Shown here piece by piece: positions 6,974 to 15,366 of a DNA stretch of 51,757 bases. Position 1 is the stretch's first letter. Every line of letters starts with the position of its first letter. This DNA comes from a virus: positions 1 to 51,757 of IMG/VR virus record IMGVR_UViG_3300008262_006533; one strand, 5' to 3'. Both the position numbers and the translations under genes were made by a program. The notes under the pieces are model-generated. The model was not told where the DNA came from and made no database searches. It was given only the letters and a program-made list of their open reading frames with translations.

Positions 6974-8194
6974 ATGTCAAAAGTCAAAGTTTTAGTTGTT
7001 CCATCAGACCGCTCAGGTGTTGGAAAATTTCGTTCAGTCGATCCTCACATTTTTCTTCAAAATCAATATCCCGACGAGTTTCACGTAGATATTATCTATG
7101 AACCACCATACGATGATGTTAATTTTTGGTCTCAGTATCAAATTGTAGCTTTTCACCGTAGTATAGGAGCAGACTTCGATAGGGCTCACAAACTTATTCA
7201 AGAACTAAATGATAAAGGAATTGTTACTGTTTGTGACATCGATGACTATTGGATGCCTGGTAAAGAACACCCCATTCACGATATAATTCGTGTAAATAAA
7301 ATCAATGAAAAAATTTTAGCGAATCTTAAAGTTGCTAAATTTGTAACAACTACCACAGAAATTTTTGCGGACGAAATTAAGAAATACAATAAAAATGTTA
7401 TTGTTTTCCCAAATGCAATTAATCCCAACGAATCTCAATTCAAAGAAAAAACTGAAAAGTTTGATAAAGTAAGAGTTGGTTGGTTAGGTGGGTCCTCACA
7501 CTTACACGACATACAATTATTAGATTCAGGGTTTGCTAAATTGCTTCCAATGAAAGACAAAATTCAATATGTATTATGTGGATTTGATACACGAGGAACT
7601 GTAACCGAAATTAACGCTCAAACAGGAGAACAAACAAAAAGAAACATACTACCAGCAGAAACTGTTTGGGCTATGTATGAAAAAATATTTACACAAAACT
7701 ATAAAATCATTTCAGACAACTACAAGAATCATTTGTTGAAGTATATTCAAGAAGAACATTCTGAAAGTCAAAATGAATCATATCTTAGAGTGTGGACTAA
7801 GCCTGTTACGGCATATGCAAAAAATTATTCAAAGTTCGACATTTCATTAGCTCCTATCAAAAATACAATGTTTAATAGAATGAAGTCACAACTAAAAGTA
7901 ATTGAAGCAGGTTTCTATAAAAAAGCAATCATTGCTTCAAACATCGGTCCATATACTATTGATTTGAAACATTGTTTTGACAATGGTAATTTTGTTGATG
8001 GGAACGCCATTTTAGTCAATGAATCAAGAAACCATGCAGATTGGGCAAAGTTTATAGAAAAATTAGTCAAAAATCCAAATCTTATAGAAGATATGGGTGA
8101 AAGGTTATATGAGACAGTGAAAGACAAATATGACTTGAACAATGTAACAAATGATAGAAAACAGTTTTACTTACACATTGCAAATAAATCATGA
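6974..8194 (+). CDS. GT-B (GT4-like) glycosyltransferase
   Basis: 406 residues with the two-domain GT-B layout. The N-terminal Rossmann-like half (MSKVKVLVVPSDRSGVGKFR) carries VTVCDIDDYW around 94-103 and VVFPNAINPNE near 150. The C-terminal half opens with VRVGWLGGSSHLHDI (about 167-181) and has the family-typical acidic/glycine segment SQLKVIEAGFYKKAIIASNIGPY (about 300-322), where GT4 enzymes hold the sugar nucleotide. It presumably transfers a sugar from a nucleotide donor to a growing glycan in the cytoplasm; donor and acceptor cannot be read from sequence. First gene of the operon; it overlaps the exonuclease gene by 4 bases (ATGA). Confidence 0.85.
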   Translation: MSKVKVLVVPSDRSGVGKFRSVDPHIFLQNQYPDEFHVDIIYEPPYDDVNFWSQYQIVAFHRSIGADFDRAHKLIQELNDKGIVTVCDIDDYWMPGKEHPIHDIIRVNKINEKILANLKVAKFVTTTTEIFADEIKKYNKNVIVFPNAINPNESQFKEKTEKFDKVRVGWLGGSSHLHDIQLLDSGFAKLLPMKDKIQYVLCGFDTRGTVTEINAQTGEQTKRNILPAETVWAMYEKIFTQNYKIISDNYKNHLLKYIQEEHSESQNESYLRVWTKPVTAYAKNYSKFDISLAPIKNTMFNRMKSQLKVIEAGFYKKAIIASNIGPYTIDLKHCFDNGNFVDGNAILVNESRNHADWAKFIEKLVKNPNLIEDMGERLYETVKDKYDLNNVTNDRKQFYLHIANKS

Positions 8195-8892
8195 TTAATA
8201 TTCCCATTACAAAACTTTTATTTCTTGATATTGAAACGGTAGGAGTTTATCCCGACTTCGAAACTTTGGAGTCAAAAAATCCTGAATTGTCTTTTCAGTT
8301 CAAAAATTATTTTGATTGGTTTCAGAAAAGGTTCCCTGAAGATGCCGACAAAGGACATTCACAAATGTTTGTCAATCGTTCTGCATTAGTACCAGAATTT
8401 GCCAAAATTGCATGTGTAAGTGTTGCCTTTGTATTAGATAATGGAGAAGTAAAAATACAATCATTCAGTAACGAAAATGAACAAAATTTGTTACAAGAAG
8501 TTCAAAAACTTTTGCGAAGAGTCGGAGAATTAGGATTTTTTCTTTGTGGTCATAATGTCAAAGGATTCGACATTCCAATGCTTGCAAAAAGAATGATTAT
8601 GAATGGTTTACTACCTCCAAAAATATTACCAGGTCACGACACCAAACCATGGGAAATAAAAGCATTGGATACAAAAGAACTTTGGCAGTACGGTGGTTAT
8701 GGTTCAATTGCATCCCTTGAACTAATGTGTGTTTGTATGGGAGTCGAGTCTTCAAAAAATATGGAAGTTACAGGAAACAAAGTTCATGAAGCTTATTGGA
8801 CAAATAAAGACATCAAGGGTATTGTAGAATATTGTGAGAAAGACGTTTTGGTGTTGATTAATGTCATAAAGAAAATAACAACATTAACATAA
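8191..8892 (+). CDS. predicted PolB-type 3'-5' exonuclease (DnaQ-like fold)
   Basis: 233 residues with the three exonuclease motifs in order. ExoI is FLDIETVG with D13 and E15. ExoII is GHNVKGFDIPML with D127. ExoIII is YCEKDV with Y214 and D218 (the YxxxD form). Together these bind two metal ions and remove nucleotides from DNA 3' ends. It is a stand-alone exonuclease of the type annotated as a predicted 3'-5' exonuclease related to PolB proofreading domains, without a polymerase domain. It lies in an operon of sugar genes, joined by a 4-base overlap in front and a 1-base overlap behind. Role in replication, repair or proofreading in trans is inferred. Confidence 0.85.
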   Translation: MINIPITKLLFLDIETVGVYPDFETLESKNPELSFQFKNYFDWFQKRFPEDADKGHSQMFVNRSALVPEFAKIACVSVAFVLDNGEVKIQSFSNENEQNLLQEVQKLLRRVGELGFFLCGHNVKGFDIPMLAKRMIMNGLLPPKILPGHDTKPWEIKALDTKELWQYGGYGSIASLELMCVCMGVESSKNMEVTGNKVHEAYWTNKDIKGIVEYCEKDVLVLINVIKKITTLT

Positions 8893-9821
8893 TGAATATG
8901 AAAGTTTTAGTTTTGGGGTCAAACGGATTGGTTGGTTCCCCTTTCAAAAAATTAATCGGTGATAATCACATTTTCCATACGAGAAAAGATGTTGATTTGA
9001 CAGATGAGAAACTTACAAAAGAGTATATCACACATCATGTAAAAAACTCAGGAGTAGATACAATTATAAATTGTGGAGCGAAGATAGGTGGTGTTCAAGC
9101 AAACATATTAGACAACGAAGCTTATTTTATAGAAAACTATATTATGAGTAACAACGTAATAAATGCCGCTTACGAGAATAGAGTTAAAAATTTTGTAAAC
9201 TTTTCCTCAACCTGTATATTTCCCGACAAAGAAGTTACATATCCTCTCACACCTGACCAAATTAATATGGGTGACCCTCACCCCTCAAATAGAGGATATG
9301 CATATTCAAAGAGATTGTCAGGCTATCAAACAAGAATGATTAGACTATACACAGGATTAAATTGGATTACCGTCATTCCTGCAAACGTGTATGGACCACA
9401 TGACAACTTCCATCCTGATTATAGTCATATAATTCCTGGAATCATTCAAAGAGCATATCACACTAAATTTTATAATGAGGACTTTATCGTTTGGGGAGAT
9501 GGTAGTCCTTTAAGACAATTCATTCATACTTATGACCTTGCAAAAAATATTTTGTGGGCGATTGAAAATTGGAATAGTGATGTACCATTCATGGCAGTCC
9601 CTGAGATGGAAAATTCAGTTTTGGACGTTGTAAAAATTGTAACAAAAAAATTCGACATAAGTCCTGATAAAATAGTTTTCGACCCATCGATGCCAAAAGG
9701 ACAACATAAGAAAACTGCAAAGTCGGATGTACCCAAAGACTACAAATTTATTGACCTCGAAGAAGGTATTAATGAAACCATAGATTGGTTTATAGAAAAT
9801 TATGACATTGCTAGAAAATGA
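8892..9821 (+). CDS. fcl: GDP-L-fucose synthase (GDP-4-keto-6-deoxymannose epimerase/reductase)
   Basis: 309 residues, the usual length for this extended short-chain dehydrogenase family. It has an NADP-binding GSNGLVG (residues 9-15), the substrate region GAKIGGVQAN (62-71), FSSTCIFP (104-111) with the catalytic Ser/Thr and Cys, and Y136xxxK140 in the catalytic place known from E. coli Fcl. The enzyme epimerises C3 and C5 and reduces C4 of GDP-4-keto-6-deoxy-D-mannose to give GDP-L-fucose. The preceding enzyme, GDP-mannose dehydratase (Gmd), is not in this window and must come from elsewhere in the phage or from the host. The two fucosyltransferase genes 5-6 kb downstream in the same operon would use the product. 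Confidence 0.9.
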   Translation: MNMKVLVLGSNGLVGSPFKKLIGDNHIFHTRKDVDLTDEKLTKEYITHHVKNSGVDTIINCGAKIGGVQANILDNEAYFIENYIMSNNVINAAYENRVKNFVNFSSTCIFPDKEVTYPLTPDQINMGDPHPSNRGYAYSKRLSGYQTRMIRLYTGLNWITVIPANVYGPHDNFHPDYSHIIPGIIQRAYHTKFYNEDFIVWGDGSPLRQFIHTYDLAKNILWAIENWNSDVPFMAVPEMENSVLDVVKIVTKKFDISPDKIVFDPSMPKGQHKKTAKSDVPKDYKFIDLEEGINETIDWFIENYDIARK

Positions 9822-10432
9822 TGAACGACGAATTAAAAAACGATAATGTTTGGAAACAAATTCAAGAAACATTTGACCAAATAAAAAGGGATGCAGGTGT
9901 AGAACCTGAGGAAGACTACATGAAAGAATTAGAAACTCTTTTGGGTATGTCCGCAGATGAAATGAATGAAGACCACATCAGAATGACAAAAACAAAGTCA
10001 ATCGGTGTTGAATTAATTCATGAAGATACTAAAGTTCCAACTTACGCTTATCCTTCAGACTCAGGATTTGATTTGAAGTCAACCAAAGAAATTATTATAC
10101 CTCCGTTTGGTAGAGCTTTAGTTCCAACAGGATTGAAACTTTCAATACCTGAAGAACACGAAATTCAAGTACGACCCAAAAGTGGATTGGCAATAAACAT
10201 GGGTTTGACAGTTTTGAATACTCCAGGTACAATCGACTCAGGTTATGTTGGTGAAATTCAAGTAATTGTTTTTAACACTAACAATCACTCAGTTACAGTT
10301 TCGAAAGGAATGAAAGTTGCTCAAGCGGTTTTATGCCCCGTAGTCAATGGTAAATTTGTAGAGTTTGAATTGGTTGATAAAGTAGAGGATAAAGATAGAG
10401 GAGATAAAGGATTCGGAAGTACTGGAATATGA
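9818..10432 (+). CDS. dut: dUTP diphosphatase with N-terminal extension
   Basis: Residues about 62-204 are a trimeric-type dUTPase with all five motifs. Motif 1 is DSGFDL (81-86), motif 2 RPKSGLA (119-125), and motif 3 GTIDSGYVGEI (137-147) with catalytic D140. Motif 4 is GMKVAQ (164-169), and motif 5 is the P-loop-like RGDKGFGSTG (194-203). It hydrolyses dUTP to dUMP, keeping uracil out of phage DNA and feeding thymidylate synthesis. An extra acidic helical segment of about 60 residues precedes the domain; it is absent from ordinary dUTPases and might be a regulatory or interaction arm. ATGA overlaps join it to the genes on both sides. Confidence 0.93.
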   Translation: MMNDELKNDNVWKQIQETFDQIKRDAGVEPEEDYMKELETLLGMSADEMNEDHIRMTKTKSIGVELIHEDTKVPTYAYPSDSGFDLKSTKEIIIPPFGRALVPTGLKLSIPEEHEIQVRPKSGLAINMGLTVLNTPGTIDSGYVGEIQVIVFNTNNHSVTVSKGMKVAQAVLCPVVNGKFVEFELVDKVEDKDRGDKGFGSTGI

Positions 10433-12057
10433 TTACTGTAGGATATTCAACAAGACAAACTAAACCTGAATTCATTGAATATTTGAAAAAAAGTTCAGGT
10501 TTTAAAAAACTTGAAGTCATTGAAAAAGTTAATAACGGAGAAAAATCTCTATCTCAAGTATATAACGAAATTTTATCCGAAGCAAAAACGGACATAGTTA
10601 TACTTTGTCACGATGATATATATTTTGACACACCCGCTTGGTATAACAAAATTCTAAAACATTTTGAAAAAACTGACTTTGGAATCATTGGAATGGCAGG
10701 AACAACCGTTATGCCTTCAAGTGGAATGTGGTGGGAAAATAGAAAAAAAATGGTTGGTATTGTCAATCATGAAAGTGGTGGAAAAAAGTGGGAATCCAAA
10801 TACGCAGATGCATTAGGCAATAACGTATGTGAGACTATTGTAGTTGATGGTCTATTTATTGCAATTCACAAGAAAAGAATCAAAAAAACTTTCAACGAAG
10901 AATTTATAGGATTTCATTTTTATGACATTCCATTCTGTTTGGAAAATCATTTGGAAGGAGTCAAAGTTGGTGTAATAACCAATATTAGAATGACTCATAA
11001 ATCAATTGGTCAAACAAATCAACAATGGGAAGAAAACCGTAAGTTGTTTGAAGAAAAATACAAATTACATCTACCTCTCAAACTTCCCTTAGACCCAAAC
11101 AAAAGACTCAAAGTTTTGATTAGTTGTTTATTCTTCAGAACTTTTACTGGTTCTGAATTATATGTTTATGAATTAGCCAAAAACTTGATGAAAGAAAATT
11201 GTGATGTAACAGTACTTTCACAAATTGGGGGTCCATTAACTGAGTTAGCAAAAAAACATGGAATTAAATGTCTTCCATTTGAGCAAGCACCTGGATTCAA
11301 ATTAGGTGATGGTAAATGGGGTATTCAAACAGAAAATGGTTTCCAAACATCACAACCCAACGTAATGTATCGTGTCAGTGAAGTAAATTTTGATTTAATA
11401 CATATGCAACATAAACCAGTTGCAGAAAGAATGATACAATTTTACCCTGAGATAGAAAAAATTTATTCAATTCACTCTGAAGTAATTGAGTTGGAAGACC
11501 CAATCAAACATGAATCAATTAAGAAATACATAGCGATAAGACCCGAAATCAAAGAACATATTATCAACAAATTTGAAATTGATGAAACTTCAATCGAAGT
11601 TATATATAATCCAGTTGATAATGAAAAATTTCAATCAAAACAAATCAAAGAGGAAAACTACATTTTGTTTGTCGGAACAATTGATTACTTGAGGAAAGAA
11701 ACAATAATGGATTTAATCGATTACACTTCGGAAATTGGAAAAGAACTTCTATTAATTGGTGAGGACAAATCAAATTATCTACCAGCTATTTTATTAAATT
11801 CTCATGTAAAACACGTTACACCAACATGGAATATTGAACCTTATGTACAAAGAAGTTCTGAGACTGCAGGGATACAATTAGGTCGTACAACAATTGAAGG
11901 ATGGATGTGTGGAAAACCAAGTTGGATATATAAAGTCGATTCGGGAGGATTCATATTGTCGAAAGAAAAATTTGACCCCCCTTCTGATATTGAGAAATAT
12001 TATTCCAAGAATGTTGCTAAACAAATAAAAGAAGAATACATAAAAATATTAGAATGA
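10429..12057 (+). CDS. two-domain glycosyltransferase (GT2-like + GT4-like fusion)
   Basis: 542 residues. Residues 1 to about 215 are GT-A type, with EAKTDIVILCHDDIYF (HDD at 61-63 as the metal/sugar-nucleotide site) and the later VVDGLFIAIHKKRI and GFHFYDIPFCLE segments of the GT2-like family. Residues about 225-540 are GT-B type: KRLKVLISCLFFRTFTGSELYVYELAKNL, then NPVDNEKF, FVGTIDYLRKET and the C-terminal donor-site region AGIQLGRTTIEGWMCGKPSW. Two transferase folds on one chain suggest that two consecutive sugars are added by one protein. There is no sign that the fusion is a sequencing artefact: the frame is open throughout and both ends overlap neighbours by 4 bases. Confidence 0.85.
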   Translation: MITVGYSTRQTKPEFIEYLKKSSGFKKLEVIEKVNNGEKSLSQVYNEILSEAKTDIVILCHDDIYFDTPAWYNKILKHFEKTDFGIIGMAGTTVMPSSGMWWENRKKMVGIVNHESGGKKWESKYADALGNNVCETIVVDGLFIAIHKKRIKKTFNEEFIGFHFYDIPFCLENHLEGVKVGVITNIRMTHKSIGQTNQQWEENRKLFEEKYKLHLPLKLPLDPNKRLKVLISCLFFRTFTGSELYVYELAKNLMKENCDVTVLSQIGGPLTELAKKHGIKCLPFEQAPGFKLGDGKWGIQTENGFQTSQPNVMYRVSEVNFDLIHMQHKPVAERMIQFYPEIEKIYSIHSEVIELEDPIKHESIKKYIAIRPEIKEHIINKFEIDETSIEVIYNPVDNEKFQSKQIKEENYILFVGTIDYLRKETIMDLIDYTSEIGKELLLIGEDKSNYLPAILLNSHVKHVTPTWNIEPYVQRSSETAGIQLGRTTIEGWMCGKPSWIYKVDSGGFILSKEKFDPPSDIEKYYSKNVAKQIKEEYIKILE

Positions 12058-13208
12058 AAATTGGCATTATAGGACTCGGCAATTTAGGAATTCCTTTTGC
12101 ACTTTTATGTCAAGAAGCAGGACTATCCGTAACTGTCTCAGATAAAGATGAAGATTTGATTTCCAACTTAAGTCAAAATATTTGTTTGACGAAAGAACCT
12201 AATGTACAAAAAATGTTATTCGAACAGGAAGGTATTCTTATTTCAGACCCCCTCGAGATAATCAAAAACTGTGACATTATTTTTACCTTTGTAGATACTT
12301 CACAATTTTTGGAAGGTAATATTGATACATCCGAAATATTTGAAGTTTCGAACTTATTTTTTACTGCATCTCAGTTGGAAATACCAATCTATGAGAAAAA
12401 ATTTGTAATTGGTTCAACTACCAATGTTGGAGACACCGAACAAATACAAAATAAATTGGAAATGTTCAATATACAAGTTGCGTATCATCCTTTCTTTTAT
12501 GAAAACGGATCGATAATCAACGATTTGAAAAACTTGGATACAATATTGATTGGAACTATACATCAAGAATTATCCAATCAAATAATTTCAATACATCAGA
12601 AAATTCGAACCAAGCCCACAAATGCATTTTTCATGAGTATGAAATCTGCTGAGATTGTAAAACTTTCAATAAGTTCATTTATTTCAATGAAGAAATCCTT
12701 CGCAAACATTATTGGAGATTTGATGGTGAAATCGAATTCAGAAAAAGAAATAGATTTGGTTTTAAATGCAATCGGAAACGACAGAAGAATTGGGGTAGAC
12801 GGTTTGAAATATGACTTTGGTGTTGGAGGTCCAATTCTAAATCGGGACAATAAAGCGTTTGCTTATTTTCTCAAAAAAACAAATGATAATATTGATTTGA
12901 TTTCGAAAGTCGATGAATACAATCAGCTACATTTGGAATTTATCAAACAGAAATATGTAGCTTTGAATCTCGAAAAGGAAATCCCATTTGTACTTGATGG
13001 TTTGAGTCATCCGAAAAATTCGGACAACTTGGAAAATTCTCCGAAATATAAACTTTGTATTGATTTACTTGATGAAGGGTATACATTAAATGTGATTGAA
13101 GACTCAAATATTTCATCTAAACTAAATTCGGTTTGTGAATCATTTGATGGAAGATTGAAATTTTTTAAGTTAGGTACAAAACCTGAAGGAATTCTAATTG
13201 ATTTGTAA
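12054..13208 (+). CDS. UDP-glucose/GDP-mannose dehydrogenase-like protein lacking catalytic residues
   Basis: 384 residues with the three-domain layout of nucleotide-sugar 6-dehydrogenases. It has an N-terminal NAD site (IGLGNLGIPFA, 6-16), a central helical region, SAEIVKLSISSFISMKKSF (198-216), and IGNDRRIGVDGL (240-251) directly before the active-site loop. In functional enzymes the loop reads FGFGGSCFPKD. Here it is FGVGGPILNRD (255-265), so the nucleophilic Cys is Ile261. The partner Asn is Ser207, and the acidic residue of the SPEF motif is Phe147 (HPFFYENG). Oxidation of a sugar to a uronic acid is therefore unlikely. It may be a binding protein or regulatory pseudoenzyme, or have changed chemistry. 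It lies inside the glycan operon with 4- and 1-base overlaps. Confidence 0.8.
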   Translation: MKIGIIGLGNLGIPFALLCQEAGLSVTVSDKDEDLISNLSQNICLTKEPNVQKMLFEQEGILISDPLEIIKNCDIIFTFVDTSQFLEGNIDTSEIFEVSNLFFTASQLEIPIYEKKFVIGSTTNVGDTEQIQNKLEMFNIQVAYHPFFYENGSIINDLKNLDTILIGTIHQELSNQIISIHQKIRTKPTNAFFMSMKSAEIVKLSISSFISMKKSFANIIGDLMVKSNSEKEIDLVLNAIGNDRRIGVDGLKYDFGVGGPILNRDNKAFAYFLKKTNDNIDLISKVDEYNQLHLEFIKQKYVALNLEKEIPFVLDGLSHPKNSDNLENSPKYKLCIDLLDEGYTLNVIEDSNISSKLNSVCESFDGRLKFFKLGTKPEGILIDL

Positions 13209-13918
13209 TGATAATTTTGACGACTACATACAATTGTGAAAAATTTATAGAAAAATCTTTGTTCAGTATTATGAGTCAAAGACACAAAGATTTTACTTGT
13301 TACATTACTGATGATTGTTCCACTGACAGCACAGTAAAAATTGTTCGTGAAACAATAAAAAATGATGATAGATTTATTTTAATCGAAAACAAATCCAAAT
13401 TTTTTCAACCTGGCAATTATGACCAAGTAATTAGTTCAAGGAATATAGATGGAGAAGAGATTTGTGTTGAGGTTGATGGTGATGATTGGCTTCCTGATTC
13501 GAATGTATTCACAAGAATTAATGAATTATATAAAGACAAAGAAGTTTGGATGACAAGTGGTTCTTTTCGATATCACGATGGACGACCAGGATTTGCAAGC
13601 CCTCCTACAAATTTCACCAATGTTAGAAAACAAGCTTTCACACTATCTCATCTTAGAACTTGGAAATCCTGGCTTTGGAAAAAAATTAAACCTGAGGACT
13701 TACGAGACGAAAATAATAATTATTGGAATGTAGCTGGCGATTTATCCTTCATGTTCCCGATGTTTGAAATGTCAGGTGAAAAACATTATAGATTTTTGTC
13801 GGACATAAATTACATTTATAATGAATCTAACCCTATCAATGACCACAAAGTTAATATGAGAAATGTGTTAGAAACTGTAGAAAAAATTAGAAATAAACCA
13901 GAATACAAACAATTATAA
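13208..13918 (+). CDS. GT2-family glycosyltransferase (GT-A fold)
   Basis: 236 residues. It starts IILTTTYNCEKFIEKSLFSI, the standard GT2 opening. DDCSTDST (35-42) is the uridine/diphosphate-binding part, and VEVDGDDW (87-94) supplies the DxD-type metal ligand. A possible catalytic acidic patch appears near WNVAGDLSFMFPMFEM (about 178-193). GT2 enzymes invert the anomeric configuration using a nucleotide-sugar donor; the specific sugar is unknown. It shares its first base with the last base of the previous stop and is followed after 1 base by an FkbM methyltransferase gene. Confidence 0.87.
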   Translation: MIILTTTYNCEKFIEKSLFSIMSQRHKDFTCYITDDCSTDSTVKIVRETIKNDDRFILIENKSKFFQPGNYDQVISSRNIDGEEICVEVDGDDWLPDSNVFTRINELYKDKEVWMTSGSFRYHDGRPGFASPPTNFTNVRKQAFTLSHLRTWKSWLWKKIKPEDLRDENNNYWNVAGDLSFMFPMFEMSGEKHYRFLSDINYIYNESNPINDHKVNMRNVLETVEKIRNKPEYKQL

Positions 13919-13919
13919 T

Positions 13920-14540
13920 ATGTCAAATGCACATGAAAGGTGGGGAGCAGACAAAGGTGATGAGATAAAAGTCATTGATTATCCATTGAATGAAAATTCA
14001 CAAGTCATAGAACTTGGAGGATTTCATGGACTATGGACTAAAAGAATTTCACAAAAGTTTAACTGCAATGTTTTAGTAGTTGAAGCTATACCTGATTTCT
14101 ACAATAAAATGGTCGAAGAGTTTGATTACTATTTGAAAGAAAATAGACACAAAATCAAAACTGAAAATTACGGAATTTCAACAGAGGAAAAAGAAGTCAC
14201 TTTTGCTGTTGATGGAGACGCAACCTCTTCATACTTGAATTCATCAAATAAAGTAACCGTTAAGTGTCTTCCATTAAAACATTTTTTAGACAAACATAAT
14301 ATCGAAAAAGTCGATCTTATTCAAATAAATGTTGAAGGAGAAGAATATCCACTTTTGGAAAATTGGATAGAATCAGGATTAATGAACAAAATAAAATTTC
14401 TTCAGGTTCAGTATCACAAGTTTGGGGAAGACTACGAATCAAGAAGAAATAATATCCAAGAAGGTCTTAAAAAATTGGGATTTACCTTAAGGTATGAATA
14501 CCCATTTGTTTGGGAATCATGGGAAAATACAAATATATAA
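13920..14540 (+). CDS. FkbM-family methyltransferase
   Basis: 206 residues. SAM-binding motif I is VIELGGFHGLWTKRI (29-43), and an acidic residue after the second strand is in VLVVEAIPDF. The FkbM signature of a late DLIQINVEGEEYPLLE (about 137-152) is present, where D/E and the V-E-G-E-E run form the active-site edge. FkbM enzymes O-methylate sugars or related metabolites. In the glycan operon it is likely to cap or decorate a sugar hydroxyl. A second FkbM-like gene lies at 17041-17676. Confidence 0.85.
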   Translation: MSNAHERWGADKGDEIKVIDYPLNENSQVIELGGFHGLWTKRISQKFNCNVLVVEAIPDFYNKMVEEFDYYLKENRHKIKTENYGISTEEKEVTFAVDGDATSSYLNSSNKVTVKCLPLKHFLDKHNIEKVDLIQINVEGEEYPLLENWIESGLMNKIKFLQVQYHKFGEDYESRRNNIQEGLKKLGFTLRYEYPFVWESWENTNI

Positions 14541-14543
14541 TTT

Positions 14544-15365
14544 ATGAATAACTTGATTTCATGTAATTTAATGGGAGGGTTAGGAAACCAAATGTTTCAA
14601 ACTTCGCATGCCTTATCCCAAGGCATGAAACATAACAGAGAAGTAGTTTTCATCGCAAAGTCATGGATTCCGATGCAAGGTAGAGATACATTTAACTACA
14701 AAGATAATGTATTTAGACATTTAAAATTTGTTGAGAACTTAGATGGATTTGTTAAGGTTCATGAGGGTCCATGGGAATTTTCAGAAATAAATCCCGTAGA
14801 AGAAAGCACCGTATTCGATGGATATTTCCAAAGTGGTAAAAATCTACTCGGATACGATGACAAAATTAGAGAGATGTTTGGGCCAACACAAGAATTCATC
14901 GACATGATGAAAACCAAATATCCTCAACTCAATCAAGATAATACTGTATCTGTTCACGTAAGATTGGGAGACTACAAACAAAATCCACATATCCATCCAA
15001 GTGTGTCCAAAGAGTATATTCAAAAAGCTCTTGAGTTGTGTGAAGATTATTCACATTTATTTTTATTTGGTGATGACAAAAATTGGTTAAATGAAAACTT
15101 CGGTGGAAACAATGTCACAATTATAGATGAAGAAGATTACATGGATTTGTGGATTATGTCCCTCTGTAAAATGAATATATTATCCAACTCAACTTTTTCT
15201 TGGTGGGGGGCATTTTTAAATAGAAACATCGACAAAAAAGTTTTTATTCCTTCTGTATGGTTTGGTCCAAGTGGACCACAAAACTACAAAGACATGTATC
15301 AACCCGATTGGACAAAAATTGAAGTCGAATATATAAATGGAGAATTGAAACCAAAAAATAATTAA
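14544..15365 (+). CDS. GT11-family fucosyltransferase (alpha-1,2-type)
   Basis: 273 residues, about the normal bacterial GT11 length. All hallmark motifs are visible: MGGLGNQMFQ near the N-terminus (10-19), VHVRLGDY (about 136-143, the HxRxGDY motif that binds the GDP-fucose diphosphate), and the C-terminal SNSTFSWWGAFLN (about 217-229). GT11 enzymes transfer L-fucose from GDP-fucose, usually in an alpha-1,2 linkage to galactose. The donor would come from the Fcl product encoded upstream in the same operon. The next gene, a GT10-type transferase, follows after a 1-base gap, so two fucosyl linkages appear to be made in succession. Confidence 0.92.
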   Translation: MNNLISCNLMGGLGNQMFQTSHALSQGMKHNREVVFIAKSWIPMQGRDTFNYKDNVFRHLKFVENLDGFVKVHEGPWEFSEINPVEESTVFDGYFQSGKNLLGYDDKIREMFGPTQEFIDMMKTKYPQLNQDNTVSVHVRLGDYKQNPHIHPSVSKEYIQKALELCEDYSHLFLFGDDKNWLNENFGGNNVTIIDEEDYMDLWIMSLCKMNILSNSTFSWWGAFLNRNIDKKVFIPSVWFGPSGPQNYKDMYQPDWTKIEVEYINGELKPKNN

Positions 15366-15366
15366 T

